Shown: positions 36,874 to 45,317 of the stretch, piece after piece | Position numbering within the stretch: the first letter of the stretch is position 1 | Layout of the letters: each line of letters begins with the position of its first letter | Source: Marivirga lumbricoides | Lineage (GTDB): Bacteria > Bacteroidota > Bacteroidia > Cytophagales > Cyclobacteriaceae | Length of the DNA stretch: 64,000 bases | Assembly (NCBI RefSeq): GCF_014636295.1 | Contig: NZ_BMEC01000011.1 | Span: forward strand, 186,001 to 250,000 | Reading direction: 5' to 3' | The notes under the pieces: model-generated | What the model was told of the DNA's origin: nothing | The model's database searches: none | The model's input: the letters and a program-made list of their open reading frames with translations, nothing else | Translations under genes and position numbers: made by a program

Positions 36874-38139
36874 ATGAATGTTTATGCTTACATCACACCC
36901 ATCGTGGTACTATTATTCCTGATAGAAATAATTATCACAGTCCGCTTTCAAAAGAAGAACTATCCTTTTCAGGATACTATGACCAACCTGGGCACAGGTA
37001 TTGGCAACCAATGTATTAATTTGGCAGTAGCATTTTTTGTATACAAATGGTATGGCTTCTTATATGAGTTAACACCTTTGAGAATAGAAGCTACGTGGTA
37101 TATGCTCATTCTTTTACTACTGCTTCAGGACTTTATTTTTTATTGGTTTCACCGATTGGGTCATTCCATGAATATATTTTGGGCGGCACATATGGCACAT
37201 CATTCATCTGAAGAAATGAACCTCTCTGTAGGAATAAGAGCCAGCTTTACCCAAAGACTTTTCCAATTTGTATTTTTCGATTGGATCCTCGTGGTGATCG
37301 GATTCTCCCCTGAAATGGTTTATGCGATGGCTGCAGTGCATTTATTATTAGCCTATTGGCACCATACCTCTATAATCAATAAAATGGGCTGGTTTGAAAA
37401 ATTCTTTGTCACTCCTTCTCATCACAGGGTACACCATGGGGTAAATCCTCAATATATAGATAAAAACTACTCTGAGTTTCTAATTATCTGGGATAAACTG
37501 TTCGGTTCATTCGAGCCTGAGAAAGAAGAAGTTTGTTATGGAGTAACCCACCCACCAAGGAGCTGGCACCCTATCGGTTTAAATTTTCAGTTTTGGAAAC
37601 AATTATGGGAAGATGCGAAAAGCACCCCCTATGTTTGGGATAAGATCAGAATATGGTTTATGCCTACCGGCTGGAGGCCAAGAGGTATAGATGCAGAACC
37701 TGCCGGTAAAGTAATCGGCTACAATAAATCTCAGCAGGTAAAATATCAAAGTGAGCCTCTTAAACACAGTAAAAGCTACCTCATCATTCAGTTATTTATC
37801 GGGCTTGTTTATATGGCTATTACGATTAATATGGAGCTTGAATTTAATTTTTGGGAAAGATTCATTCTCTCCAGCGGTTTATTTATGATGATCATCAGCT
37901 GGAGCGGTATTTTAGAATCTAAGCCCTGGGCACTGGGAATGGAAGTGGCCAGGCTATTATTCATGGCCTTCTCTATGATTTTTGTTCTCCATCAATCAGG
38001 TTTAGCCTCCTTAACAGAATGGACTACCTTTTTAATCCTCATTATTGCCGGAGCCAGTATTTCGTACGCAAGCTTCTATTTTAGAAAACCTGTCACAAAA
38101 GCAAATACCTCCCGAAACACCAGCATCAGCAATTCCTGA
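36874..38139 (+). CDS. Sterol desaturase / fatty acid hydroxylase family membrane enzyme
   Basis: The 421-residue integral membrane di-iron enzyme has the three His clusters of the family: 'FIFYWFHRLGHSMNIFWAAH' (HRLGH, residues ~90-94), 'HMAHHSSEEMN' and 'SHHRVHHGVNPQYIDKNYSE'. About seven or eight transmembrane helices include three C-terminal ones beyond the catalytic core. Members hydroxylate or desaturate sterols, carotenoids, ceramides or alkylglycerols; the C-terminal extension resembles the alkylglycerol monooxygenase-like group. The substrate is not known. It ends at a very strong terminator. Confidence 0.87.
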   Translation: MNVYAYITPIVVLLFLIEIIITVRFQKKNYPFQDTMTNLGTGIGNQCINLAVAFFVYKWYGFLYELTPLRIEATWYMLILLLLLQDFIFYWFHRLGHSMNIFWAAHMAHHSSEEMNLSVGIRASFTQRLFQFVFFDWILVVIGFSPEMVYAMAAVHLLLAYWHHTSIINKMGWFEKFFVTPSHHRVHHGVNPQYIDKNYSEFLIIWDKLFGSFEPEKEEVCYGVTHPPRSWHPIGLNFQFWKQLWEDAKSTPYVWDKIRIWFMPTGWRPRGIDAEPAGKVIGYNKSQQVKYQSEPLKHSKSYLIIQLFIGLVYMAITINMELEFNFWERFILSSGLFMMIISWSGILESKPWALGMEVARLLFMAFSMIFVLHQSGLASLTEWTTFLILIIAGASISYASFYFRKPVTKANTSRNTSISNS

Positions 38140-38159
38140 GACACCTTCTGCAATGCCTG

Positions 38160-38208
38160 AAAGTAAAGAGAAGATACTTACTTTAGTAGTACCTTCTCTT
38201 TACTTTTT
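38160..38208. terminator. Strong intrinsic terminator (14-bp perfect stem)
   Basis: AAAGTAAAGAGAAG (38160-38173) pairs exactly with CTTCTCTTTACTTT (38193-38206), with a short inner ACT/AGT pairing and a T-run to 38208. It follows the desaturase-like gene by 20 nt. Its right arm ends at 38206, directly before the stop codon (38207) of the convergent PLP enzyme gene, so it can serve both transcripts. Confidence 0.85.
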
Positions 38209-39460
38209 AAACTTTTTCCAGTGCCTGGTTTATATCCCAAATAATATCCTTTGCATCCTCAACACCAATAGAAATTCTGACCATTTTCTCAGTGATTGAC
38301 ATCGCCTGACGTAGGTCATAATCCACATCAGAGTGGGTCATGGTAGCGGGGTGTTCCGCTAAAGACTCGGTACTGCCTAAACTCACCGCCAATTTAATTA
38401 GCTTCATTGCATTTAAGAACCTAAAAGCTGCCTTTTCACCTCCCTTTATATCAAAAGAGATCATGGCTCCATTAGAAAGACATTGCTTTTTAAATATTTC
38501 ATATTGTCTGCCATCCGACTCTTTCAAATTGCCCAGATAGTATACCTTCTCCACCTTGGGATGGTCATTCAGAAATTGTGCGACCAACTCGGCATTCAAT
38601 GCTTGCTTTTCCATTCTGATTTTCAAGGTTTCTAAGCTACGCATCAATAGCCAACCGGTATGAGGGCCTGCCATGTTACCCATAAAAGTTCTAAATCCTT
38701 TTACGCGCTTCATTAATTCAGCTGAACCCAGACAGGCTCCGGCTACTAAATCACTGTGGCCTCCAATATATTTCGTAGCTGAATAAATAACCATATCAGC
38801 TCCTAACTGTAGTGGATGCTGCCATACTGGCCCCATATAAGTATTATCAACACCGATATAAATGGGTTGTTCCTCAGATTTGATCTGATCAGCTATTTCC
38901 CTAAACATACCGATGTCAACGAGAGAATTTGTAGGATTAGCCGGGGTTTCGAGGTAAATAAAAGAAAGTTTGTCCTTCATCCCGCTTTTCTCAAGCTTCT
39001 CTAAAACCGCAGTTTTGTCCTCAAAAGGTGTAACACCTATTGATTGAATACCAAATTTTGGTAAAACCTTAGTAATGAAATGATCTGTACCACCATAAAC
39101 AGGCATGGAATAGAGCACCAGGTCACCGGGTTTGGTAAACTCCATCAACATACTGCTTATAGCTCCCATACCGCTTTCAAAAATAGCTGCATCTTCAGCT
39201 CCATCCCAAAGAGAAAGCCTGTTTTCGGTAATTTGTAGGTTAGGATTATTTAATCTACTGTAAATAAGACCTAACTCTTCATCTGCATTTTTTTCACGCT
39301 TTCCATAAGCTACTTCAAAAAAAGCCTTCCCATCTTCTGCCTTTTTAAAGCAAAAAGTGGAAGTCTGAAAAATAGGACATTTAATAGACCCCTCAGAAAG
39401 TTCCGGCTTGTAACCGAAAGACATCATCTGGCTCTCAGGAGAAAAAGTATGATCATTCAT
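38207..39460 (-). CDS. Cys/Met metabolism PLP-dependent enzyme (cystathionine/methionine gamma-lyase family)
   Basis: This 417-residue fold-type I PLP enzyme has Schiff-base Lys K230 in 'VIYSATKYIGGHSDLVAG'. Family motifs include 'YSRLNNPNLQITENRLSLWD', 'MPVYGGTDHFI', 'IYLETPANPTNSLVDI', 'VDNTYMGPVWQHPLQLGAD' and 'LGSTESLAEHPATMTHSDVD'. The last is typical of gamma-lyase or gamma-synthase enzymes, which cleave or make the C-gamma bond of methionine, cystathionine or homoserine derivatives. Exact specificity cannot be told. A divergent Lrp/AsnC regulator 115 nt away suggests amino-acid-dependent control, probably in catabolism. Confidence 0.9.
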   Translation of the reverse strand: MNDHTFSPESQMMSFGYKPELSEGSIKCPIFQTSTFCFKKAEDGKAFFEVAYGKREKNADEELGLIYSRLNNPNLQITENRLSLWDGAEDAAIFESGMGAISSMLMEFTKPGDLVLYSMPVYGGTDHFITKVLPKFGIQSIGVTPFEDKTAVLEKLEKSGMKDKLSFIYLETPANPTNSLVDIGMFREIADQIKSEEQPIYIGVDNTYMGPVWQHPLQLGADMVIYSATKYIGGHSDLVAGACLGSAELMKRVKGFRTFMGNMAGPHTGWLLMRSLETLKIRMEKQALNAELVAQFLNDHPKVEKVYYLGNLKESDGRQYEIFKKQCLSNGAMISFDIKGGEKAAFRFLNAMKLIKLAVSLGSTESLAEHPATMTHSDVDYDLRQAMSITEKMVRISIGVEDAKDIIWDINQALEKV

Positions 39461-39497
39461 AATTCTATATTTTTTGTTAAATTTAGAATAAAAAACT

Positions 39498-39530
39498 TAA
39501 ATCTATTTCATTAAGGAAAATAAATCTATT
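39498..39530. promoter_or_regulatory. Direct repeats in the lrp-like / gamma-lyase divergent promoter
   Basis: TAAATCTATT occurs twice, at 39498-39507 and 39521-39530, with a 23-bp period (about two helical turns). A related inverted element, ATTTATAGAT, follows near 39540-39550. They lie in the 115-nt gap between the divergent PLP enzyme and Lrp-type regulator genes, where an autoregulating Lrp octamer would bind. The operator assignment is inferred. Confidence 0.4.
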
Positions 39531-39575
39531 ATTACATATATTTATAGATCAATAACCTAAATTATAATTCTGAAA

Positions 39576-40073
39576 ATGATCGAAACCGAAAATCCTTCTT
39601 CTATCAGGTTAGATTCGATAGATATTAATATTATTCGCCAGTTACAAAATAATGCAAAAATAACCAACAAAGACCTCGCCTCGCAATTAGAATTAACAAC
39701 CACTCCTATTTATGAAAGAGTAAAGAGGCTTGAAAAACTGAAAGTAATTGAAACTTATGTGGCGCTTATTAATCCTGTTAAAGTAGGTAAAGGATTGATG
39801 GCTTTATGCATGGTAAGGCTTGAAAAACATACCAAGGAAAAATTAGCTGCATTTGAAAAACATGTTGCAAACATTCCTGAAGTGGTTGAATGCTATCATT
39901 TAGCAGGCCAGTATGATTATCACTTAAAAATTCTTGTTCGCGATATGAACGCATTCCAGCATTTTATAGTGAATAAACTATCCACTAACGAAAACCTTGC
40001 TAATGTGCAAAGCTCTTTTGTGATGTCCAGGATAACAGACACTACAGCGGTACCTCTTACTGAGGAATCGTAA
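39576..40073 (+). CDS. Lrp/AsnC family transcriptional regulator
   Basis: The 165-residue product has an N-terminal winged helix-turn-helix ('LDSIDINIIRQLQNNAKITN', 'KDLASQLELTTTPIYERVKR') followed by a RAM/AsnC ligand-binding domain ('GKGLMALCMVRLEKHTKEKL', 'VVECYHLAGQYDYHLKILV'). Lrp-type proteins form octamers that bind amino acids and control nearby metabolic genes. The divergent gamma-lyase-family gene is the likely target, through the direct repeats between them. Length and domain order are standard. Confidence 0.93.
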   Translation: MIETENPSSIRLDSIDINIIRQLQNNAKITNKDLASQLELTTTPIYERVKRLEKLKVIETYVALINPVKVGKGLMALCMVRLEKHTKEKLAAFEKHVANIPEVVECYHLAGQYDYHLKILVRDMNAFQHFIVNKLSTNENLANVQSSFVMSRITDTTAVPLTEES

Positions 40074-40275
40074 AGCCAGAAAACTGACTCTTTCTCAAGC
40101 AAAAATTAATAAAACCACCAGGTATCAATTAGAGTATACATTTTTAAGGAAAGCAATATTTAGCGAAGTTATATGAATATTGAAAAGTTTTTAGCGCAAT
40201 ATTTGAAATTTTAACCGCAAGCTAACTGTTGATTATCCTGTAATAAATTTTCAAGATTGAAATCTATATAAAGCC

Positions 40276-40662
40276 ATGCACATGAAGAACAGCATTTTAA
40301 TAATTTTAGTATTTATTCCTCTTTTATCATGCACCCAGGATCCTAAAGATATAACCATTGAGCAATTCCGGGAGGTGAACATAGATAGTAAAAAGAATTT
40401 TCTTTTAGATGTAAGAACGGTAAATGAATATAATTTCAGCAGAATAAAAAATAGCATCAATATAGATGTACTGGATGAGGAATCCTTTAAAAATCAAATA
40501 AAGAAACTGGATCCATCCTTAAACTACTATGTTATCTGCCGGTCGGGAAACAGAAGTATGAAAGCAATAAGAAAAATGGAAGCACTTGGTTTCAAAAACT
40601 TATATAATATAACAGGAGGCATGCTGGAGTGGGAAAAACAGCAACTACCTGTTGAAAAATGA
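40276..40662 (+). CDS. Rhodanese-like lipoprotein
   Basis: The 128-residue product begins with a lipoprotein signal ending 'IPLLSC', so it is probably anchored in the cell envelope. A single rhodanese domain follows: 'FLLDVRTVNEYNFSRIKNSI' and active-site loop 'YYVICRSGNRS' (catalytic Cys88 from the first ATG), ending 'NITGGMLEWEKQ'. It may move sulfane sulfur or simply bind it. Two ATGs (40276 and 40282) fit; the second gives the more typical lipoprotein start. The stop overlaps the next start (ATGA), so the EI24 protein is translationally coupled. Confidence 0.88.
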   Translation: MHMKNSILIILVFIPLLSCTQDPKDITIEQFREVNIDSKKNFLLDVRTVNEYNFSRIKNSINIDVLDEESFKNQIKKLDPSLNYYVICRSGNRSMKAIRKMEALGFKNLYNITGGMLEWEKQQLPVEK

Positions 40663-41417
40663 AAAGATTTATAAGTGAAGCAGGCAACTCATTCTCTGGA
40701 TATTTTACTGCTGTCCGATTTATTAATAAAAATAAATTATGGACCTATATTTTAGGAGCTGCCTTTTTCAATCTCTTTGCTTTTGCTTTTGTAGGAATAG
40801 TGGCCTGGCTCTATACAGGCAAATTAATTAATGCTTTCTACAGTTTTCTCTCCTTCCCGGAAACTTATCAGGAATGGAGTGGCATTCTTCAAATACTTCT
40901 GAGTATTGGCATCAGGTTATTACTTCTGGTAATGTATTTTAGCCTTTTCAAATATATAATTCTATTCATTTTTGCCCCTGTATTGGCTTTTATATCTGAA
41001 AAAACGCAGAATATCCTTCATCAGGAAAAAAGAGTACTTAAAATACATTTTGTATTGCGTGACATAATCAGAGGTATGATTTTAGCCTTGATATTAATAT
41101 CTCTGCAACTGGTATGCTGGCTAATTCTTTTATTGCTTTGTTTCTCCCTCCCCTTTCTGGCACCCTTTTATGCACTTCTGCTTTTCTTCGTAGAAAGCTT
41201 TTTCTTTGGTGCATCAATGATGGATTACAGAAATGAATACTTCCACCTTTCTGTGAAACAAAGTCTCGATAAAATTTTCTATCATAAAGGTTTCGCATTT
41301 GGCAACGGTTTAGCATTAAATCTGTTTATACTTGTACCTGTGATAGGTGTTTTAATAGGCCCGCCAATTGCGGTTATAGCAGCTGCAATAGGGGCCAATA
41401 AATTGATTAAACCTTAA
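40659..41417 (+). CDS. EI24 (CysZ-like) domain membrane protein
   Basis: This 252-residue integral membrane protein has about five or six helices: 'FFNLFAFAFVGIVAWLYTG', 'IGIRLLLLVMYFSLFKYIIL', 'LALILISLQLVCWLILLLLC' and 'LNLFILVPVIGVLIGPPIAV'. It also has the EI24/CysZ loop 'FFFGASMMDYRNEYFHLS'. CysZ is a sulfate transporter in proteobacteria; Bacteroidota members are less studied. Overlap by 4 nt with a rhodanese lipoprotein gene hints at a sulfur-related pair, which is inference. Confidence 0.85.
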   Translation: MKRFISEAGNSFSGYFTAVRFINKNKLWTYILGAAFFNLFAFAFVGIVAWLYTGKLINAFYSFLSFPETYQEWSGILQILLSIGIRLLLLVMYFSLFKYIILFIFAPVLAFISEKTQNILHQEKRVLKIHFVLRDIIRGMILALILISLQLVCWLILLLLCFSLPFLAPFYALLLFFVESFFFGASMMDYRNEYFHLSVKQSLDKIFYHKGFAFGNGLALNLFILVPVIGVLIGPPIAVIAAAIGANKLIKP

Positions 41418-41433
41418 ATTAAATCTATTTTTT

Positions 41434-42801
41434 ATGGCAATAGAAAGCAGAAACCCTTTAACAAATGTGGTTGAAAAAACTTTTGAAGAGGAATCAGATA
41501 AAAATATAGAAGACAAGCTGATTAAAGCTGAGCTTGCTTATACAAAATGGAAGAACACTTCATTTGAAGAAAGAAGTAAGTTAATGAAAAAGGCTGCTGA
41601 GGTACTGAAGAAGAATAAAGAAGCATATGCCAACATTATGACAATAGAAATGGGCAAAGCAAAAAGAGAAGGCATTTCGGAAATAGAGAAATGTGCCTTA
41701 GCTTGCGAATATTATGCGGAAAACGCTGAAGACTTTCTGGCAAATGCACCGTTAGATGTACCTTCCGGAAAAGCCTATATAGCACATGATCCGATGGGGA
41801 TTGTGCTGGCTATTATGCCATGGAATTTCCCTTTTTGGCAAGTATTTAGATTTGCTGGGCCAAACTTAATGGCCGGAAATGTTGGCCTTCTTAAGCACGC
41901 ATCTAATGTTCCTCAATGTGCATTGGCCATTCAGGAAGTTTTTCAGGAGGCGGGGTTCCCAAAAGAAGTTTTTCAAAGCTTACTAATTGGCTCCGGAAAA
42001 ATCAATAGTTTAATTGATGATGATAGAGTAAAAGCTGTCACACTTACAGGCAGTGAGGGAGCAGGAATAAAAGTAGCTGAAAGAGCAGGAAAAAATCTTA
42101 AAAAGTCAGTTTTAGAACTGGGTGGTAGTGATCCTTTCATTGTGCTTAAAGATGCTGATATTGAAAAAGCAGCAAAAACGGCAGCAAAAGCAAGGATGAT
42201 CAATAATGGCCAAAGCTGTATTGCAGCCAAAAGATTTATTATAGAAGCTTCTATTGCAGATGAATTTCTGGAAGTATTTAAAGCTGAAATGCAGGCCATC
42301 AAATTAGGCGATCCGATGAGCGAAGAGTTTGATTATGGTCCGATGGCGTCAGAAGATTTTGCTGAGGATTTGCTCAAACAAGTAAGTAAATCGGTTGAGA
42401 TGGGAGCTGAAATCATTACAGGTGGTAAGAGACCGGACAGAGAGGGCGCGTTTTTTGAACCTACTATTCTATTTAAAGTAGAGCCGGGAATGCCTGCTTA
42501 TGAAGAAGAGCTATTTGGCCCAGTGGCAGTAGTGCTGATTGCTGAGGATGAAGAGGAAGCTATCAATATAGCCAATGATTCCCGCTTTGGCTTGGGTGGT
42601 TCTCTTTGGACTAAAGACATTGTAAGAGGACAACAAATAGTTCGGAAAATAAACAGCGGATCTGTATATATTAACCAATTGATGGCTTCACATCCGGCCG
42701 TGCCATTCGGTGGGGTGAAAAAAAGTGGTTATGGAAGAGAATTATCCCATCTGGGAATAAAAGAATTTGTAAATCAGAAAACAGTCTGGATAGCTGAATA
42801 A
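41434..42801 (+). CDS. NAD(P)-dependent aldehyde dehydrogenase (succinate-semialdehyde type)
   Basis: The 455-residue ALDH-superfamily enzyme has catalytic C262 in 'NNGQSCIAAKRF', general base E228 in 'SVLELGGSDPFIVL', cofactor motif 'LTGSEGAGIKVAERAG' and 'MPWNFPFWQVFRF'. The C-terminus 'FVNQKTVWIA' and overall pattern fit succinate-semialdehyde dehydrogenases (GabD/Sad group), which oxidise succinic semialdehyde to succinate in GABA breakdown. The substrate remains a family-level guess. It follows the EI24 gene by 16 nt and ends at a bidirectional terminator. Confidence 0.9.
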   Translation: MAIESRNPLTNVVEKTFEEESDKNIEDKLIKAELAYTKWKNTSFEERSKLMKKAAEVLKKNKEAYANIMTIEMGKAKREGISEIEKCALACEYYAENAEDFLANAPLDVPSGKAYIAHDPMGIVLAIMPWNFPFWQVFRFAGPNLMAGNVGLLKHASNVPQCALAIQEVFQEAGFPKEVFQSLLIGSGKINSLIDDDRVKAVTLTGSEGAGIKVAERAGKNLKKSVLELGGSDPFIVLKDADIEKAAKTAAKARMINNGQSCIAAKRFIIEASIADEFLEVFKAEMQAIKLGDPMSEEFDYGPMASEDFAEDLLKQVSKSVEMGAEIITGGKRPDREGAFFEPTILFKVEPGMPAYEEELFGPVAVVLIAEDEEEAINIANDSRFGLGGSLWTKDIVRGQQIVRKINSGSVYINQLMASHPAVPFGGVKKSGYGRELSHLGIKEFVNQKTVWIAE

Positions 42802-42822
42802 AAAACAGCATTAACCATAAAC

Positions 42823-42850
42823 AAAAAACGCAGCAACTTGCTGCGTTTTT
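42823..42850. terminator. Bidirectional intrinsic terminator
   Basis: ACGCAGC (42828-42834) pairs with GCTGCGT (42840-42846) around the loop AACTT. It is preceded by a run of A and followed by TTTT, so the hairpin has a U-tail in both directions. It separates the convergent aldehyde dehydrogenase and glutamine synthetase genes, whose stops lie 25-30 nt away on each side. Confidence 0.9.
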
Positions 42851-42874
42851 ATAGTTTAGGTTATTGGTAAGTAA

Positions 42875-45037
42875 TTATCTTAAGAATAATAATTCTCTGT
42901 ACTTCGGTAAAGGCCAGATTTCATCATCAACATAAAGCTCAAGTTTATCAACTGCATATCTGATTTTATCAAAGAAAGCTTCTTTTACCTCATCGCAGTA
43001 TTTGGTAGCTCTCTCCTTATGATCAGCTATCTCATTTAGTTCCTTACGCTTTTCAATCATTTCATGAACCAGACTTCTTAAATCTTTAGTGAACCCACTG
43101 ATTAATTCAATGTTTTTTACGATCTCACTATTGTCTAAACTCAGGTCGCTAAGATTTTTAGCATTTTGAGCTAAAGTATTCTGATACTTTACAGCTGTTG
43201 GAATGATTTGGTTTAAAGCAATGTCACCTATCAAACGTGATTCTATCTGGATCTTCATCATGTAATTCTCCAAATAAATCTCATTTCTAGCCTCCAACTC
43301 TTCTGATGTCATAACCCCATGTCTGGAGAATAGATCTTTTGATCTTTTCGAAAGAAATGCCTCAATGGCTCTTGGGGTATTTTTAACATTTGGCAGACCT
43401 CTTTTTTCAGCTTCTTTTTCCCATTCTTCTGAATAACCATCACCCTCAAACCTTACTTTTTTGGACTCTTTTATGTACTGACGTAGAATATTTACTATCG
43501 CAATTTTCTTATCAGTTCCTTTATCCATTTCAGTTTTCACTGCTTTGTGGAATAAAGTAAGTTGCTCAGCTACAATAAGGTTCAAGACAGCCATGGGTTG
43601 TGCCACGTTTTGGTCAGACCCAACCGCTCTGAACTCAAATTTGTTACCTGTAAAAGCAAAAGGAGAAGTTCTGTTTCTATCGGTGTTGTCCATGATAATC
43701 TGAGGAATTTTGTCTATTCCCAATTTCATGTACATATTGTCACCTTTATCAATCTTAATATTACCCTTTTCTTCTAACTCATTTAAAACAGAGGTAAGTT
43801 CAGTTCCTATAAAGACTGACATAATAGCCGGAGGAGCCTCGTTAGCACCTAAACGATGGTCATTTCCAGCTGAAGCGATTGAAGCTCTCAGTAAATCACC
43901 ATTTTCAGCAACCGCCTTAATAGTATTAACAAGGAATACAAGGAATAAAAGGTTTTCACGAGCACTGCTGCTTGGCTGGAATAAATTAACACCAGTATTG
44001 GTAATTAAAGACCAGTTATTATGCTTTCCGCTTCCATTCAAACCAGCAAATGGTTTTTCATGAAATAAAACCTGTAAATCATGTCTTTCGGCTACACGTT
44101 TCATCACATCCATCATTAAGCTGTTGTGATCTGTAGCAACGTTAATATCTTCAAATAAAGGAGCCACTTCATACTGGCTTGGCGCTACTTCATTATGTCT
44201 CGTACTTACAGGAATACCTAATTTCAGTGCTTCAATTTCAAAATCCTTCATGTAATTGTAGATTCTGCTTGGAATAGCTCCAAAATAGTGGTCATCCAAT
44301 TGCTGACCTCTTGCAGGATTATGTCCAAACAAAGTTCTGCCAGAAAGCATTAAATCCGGACGAGCTGAATAAAGTGCTTTATCTACCACAAAGTATTCTT
44401 GCTCACAACCTAAAGAAGCATTTACTCTGTTAACATTTCTATCGAACAACTGCACCACTTTGGTAGCTGCTTTATCCACTGCTTCAACAGCTTTTAATAA
44501 GGGTGCTTTATGATCTAAAGCCTCACCAGTATAAGAAACGAAAATAGTAGGAATACATAAAGTTCTGCCCCACACAAATATAGGAGAAGAAGGATCCCAT
44601 GCAGTATAACCTCTTGCTTCAAAGGTAGTTCTTAAACCTCCGTTTGGAAAAGAAGAAGCATCAGGCTCCTGCTGTACCAGCATCGAACCTTCAAAAACCT
44701 CAATACCTTTTTTTGCATTAAAGAATGAATCATGCTTTTCAGCTGTAGAACCGGTTAAAGGCTGAAACCAGTGAGTATAATGAGTTACACCTTTACCGAT
44801 AGCCCATGATTTAACAGCAGAAGCAATCTGATCAGCAATATCCATATCAATTCTCTTGCCTTTATCAATTGCATGACTAACCTTCTTAAAAACATCCGGA
44901 GCTAAAGCAGCTTTCATTTGTTCTAAAGAAAATACATCATTCTGGAAATAATCTGAAATTTTGTTAGAGGGTGCCTCAATACGTTCTGTTGTTCTTTTCT
45001 GAACAATATCGAGTGCGCTAAATCGAATATGAGCCAT
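42875..45037 (-). CDS. glnN: Type III glutamine synthetase
   Basis: The 720-residue enzyme makes glutamine from glutamate, ammonia and ATP. The length and sequence are those of GSIII, the large dodecameric form common in Bacteroidota and unlike the 470-residue GSI. Visible motifs are 'THYTHWFQPLTGSTAEKHDS', 'LGCEQEYFVVDKAL', 'GPxxxHNPARGQQLDDHYFG', 'RHNEVAPSQYEVAPLFEDIN' and 'GLNGSGKHNNWSL'. A C-terminal GSIII extension ends 'WPLPKYRELLFLR'. It is a single-gene unit with its own terminator. The 280-nt upstream region carries TAAATTTG (minus strand, 45068-45075), a -7-like box without a well-placed TTG. Confidence 0.96.
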   Translation of the reverse strand: MAHIRFSALDIVQKRTTERIEAPSNKISDYFQNDVFSLEQMKAALAPDVFKKVSHAIDKGKRIDMDIADQIASAVKSWAIGKGVTHYTHWFQPLTGSTAEKHDSFFNAKKGIEVFEGSMLVQQEPDASSFPNGGLRTTFEARGYTAWDPSSPIFVWGRTLCIPTIFVSYTGEALDHKAPLLKAVEAVDKAATKVVQLFDRNVNRVNASLGCEQEYFVVDKALYSARPDLMLSGRTLFGHNPARGQQLDDHYFGAIPSRIYNYMKDFEIEALKLGIPVSTRHNEVAPSQYEVAPLFEDINVATDHNSLMMDVMKRVAERHDLQVLFHEKPFAGLNGSGKHNNWSLITNTGVNLFQPSSSARENLLFLVFLVNTIKAVAENGDLLRASIASAGNDHRLGANEAPPAIMSVFIGTELTSVLNELEEKGNIKIDKGDNMYMKLGIDKIPQIIMDNTDRNRTSPFAFTGNKFEFRAVGSDQNVAQPMAVLNLIVAEQLTLFHKAVKTEMDKGTDKKIAIVNILRQYIKESKKVRFEGDGYSEEWEKEAEKRGLPNVKNTPRAIEAFLSKRSKDLFSRHGVMTSEELEARNEIYLENYMMKIQIESRLIGDIALNQIIPTAVKYQNTLAQNAKNLSDLSLDNSEIVKNIELISGFTKDLRSLVHEMIEKRKELNEIADHKERATKYCDEVKEAFFDKIRYAVDKLELYVDDEIWPLPKYRELLFLR

Positions 45038-45192
45038 TATTTTAACTTTTTAGTTTAAATCTGATGTCAAATTTAAGAATTTTTTGAAATTTCACTCTAT
45101 TTAGGATCAAATTCTATCCTTTTTTGCAAAATATTTATTTTTCACCCCTTAAGTGACTCAAATTTTCAAGTATTATTAAATTATTATTTCTT

Positions 45193-45223
45193 TTTGAAAT
45201 TAATCGGAAGCTTGTGACCTTTG
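45193..45223 (+). promoter_or_regulatory. Bacteroidota-type promoter for the LTA-synthase-like gene
   Basis: TTTG (45193-45196), a 19-nt spacer and GACCTTTG (45216-45223) match the -33/-7 pattern TTTG-N19-TAnnTTTG with one mismatch at the first -7 base. Transcription should start near 45230, giving a leader of about 88 nt. Confidence 0.5.
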
Positions 45224-45226
45224 TCG

Positions 45227-45242
45227 CACTAAATTTTTAGTG
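45227..45242. promoter_or_regulatory. Operator-like palindrome at the predicted transcription start
   Basis: CACTAAA-TT-TTTAGTG is a perfect 7-bp inverted repeat whose centre lies about 12 nt after the -7 box, exactly where a repressor would block initiation. Alternatively it forms a small hairpin at the 5' end of the mRNA. No regulator gene is adjacent. Confidence 0.35.
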
Positions 45243-45317
45243 AATGATTCCGAGCACCAACGGAAACAATTGAATAATATAAACAGGTAGTGACTGTTAA
45301 TAATTAAACTTATACAC

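Noticed and set aside
45068-45075. TAAATTTG on the minus strand as the glutamine synthetase promoter
   Set aside because: No TTG lies 19-21 nt upstream of it; the nearest is 32 nt away, so it is not called as a promoter.
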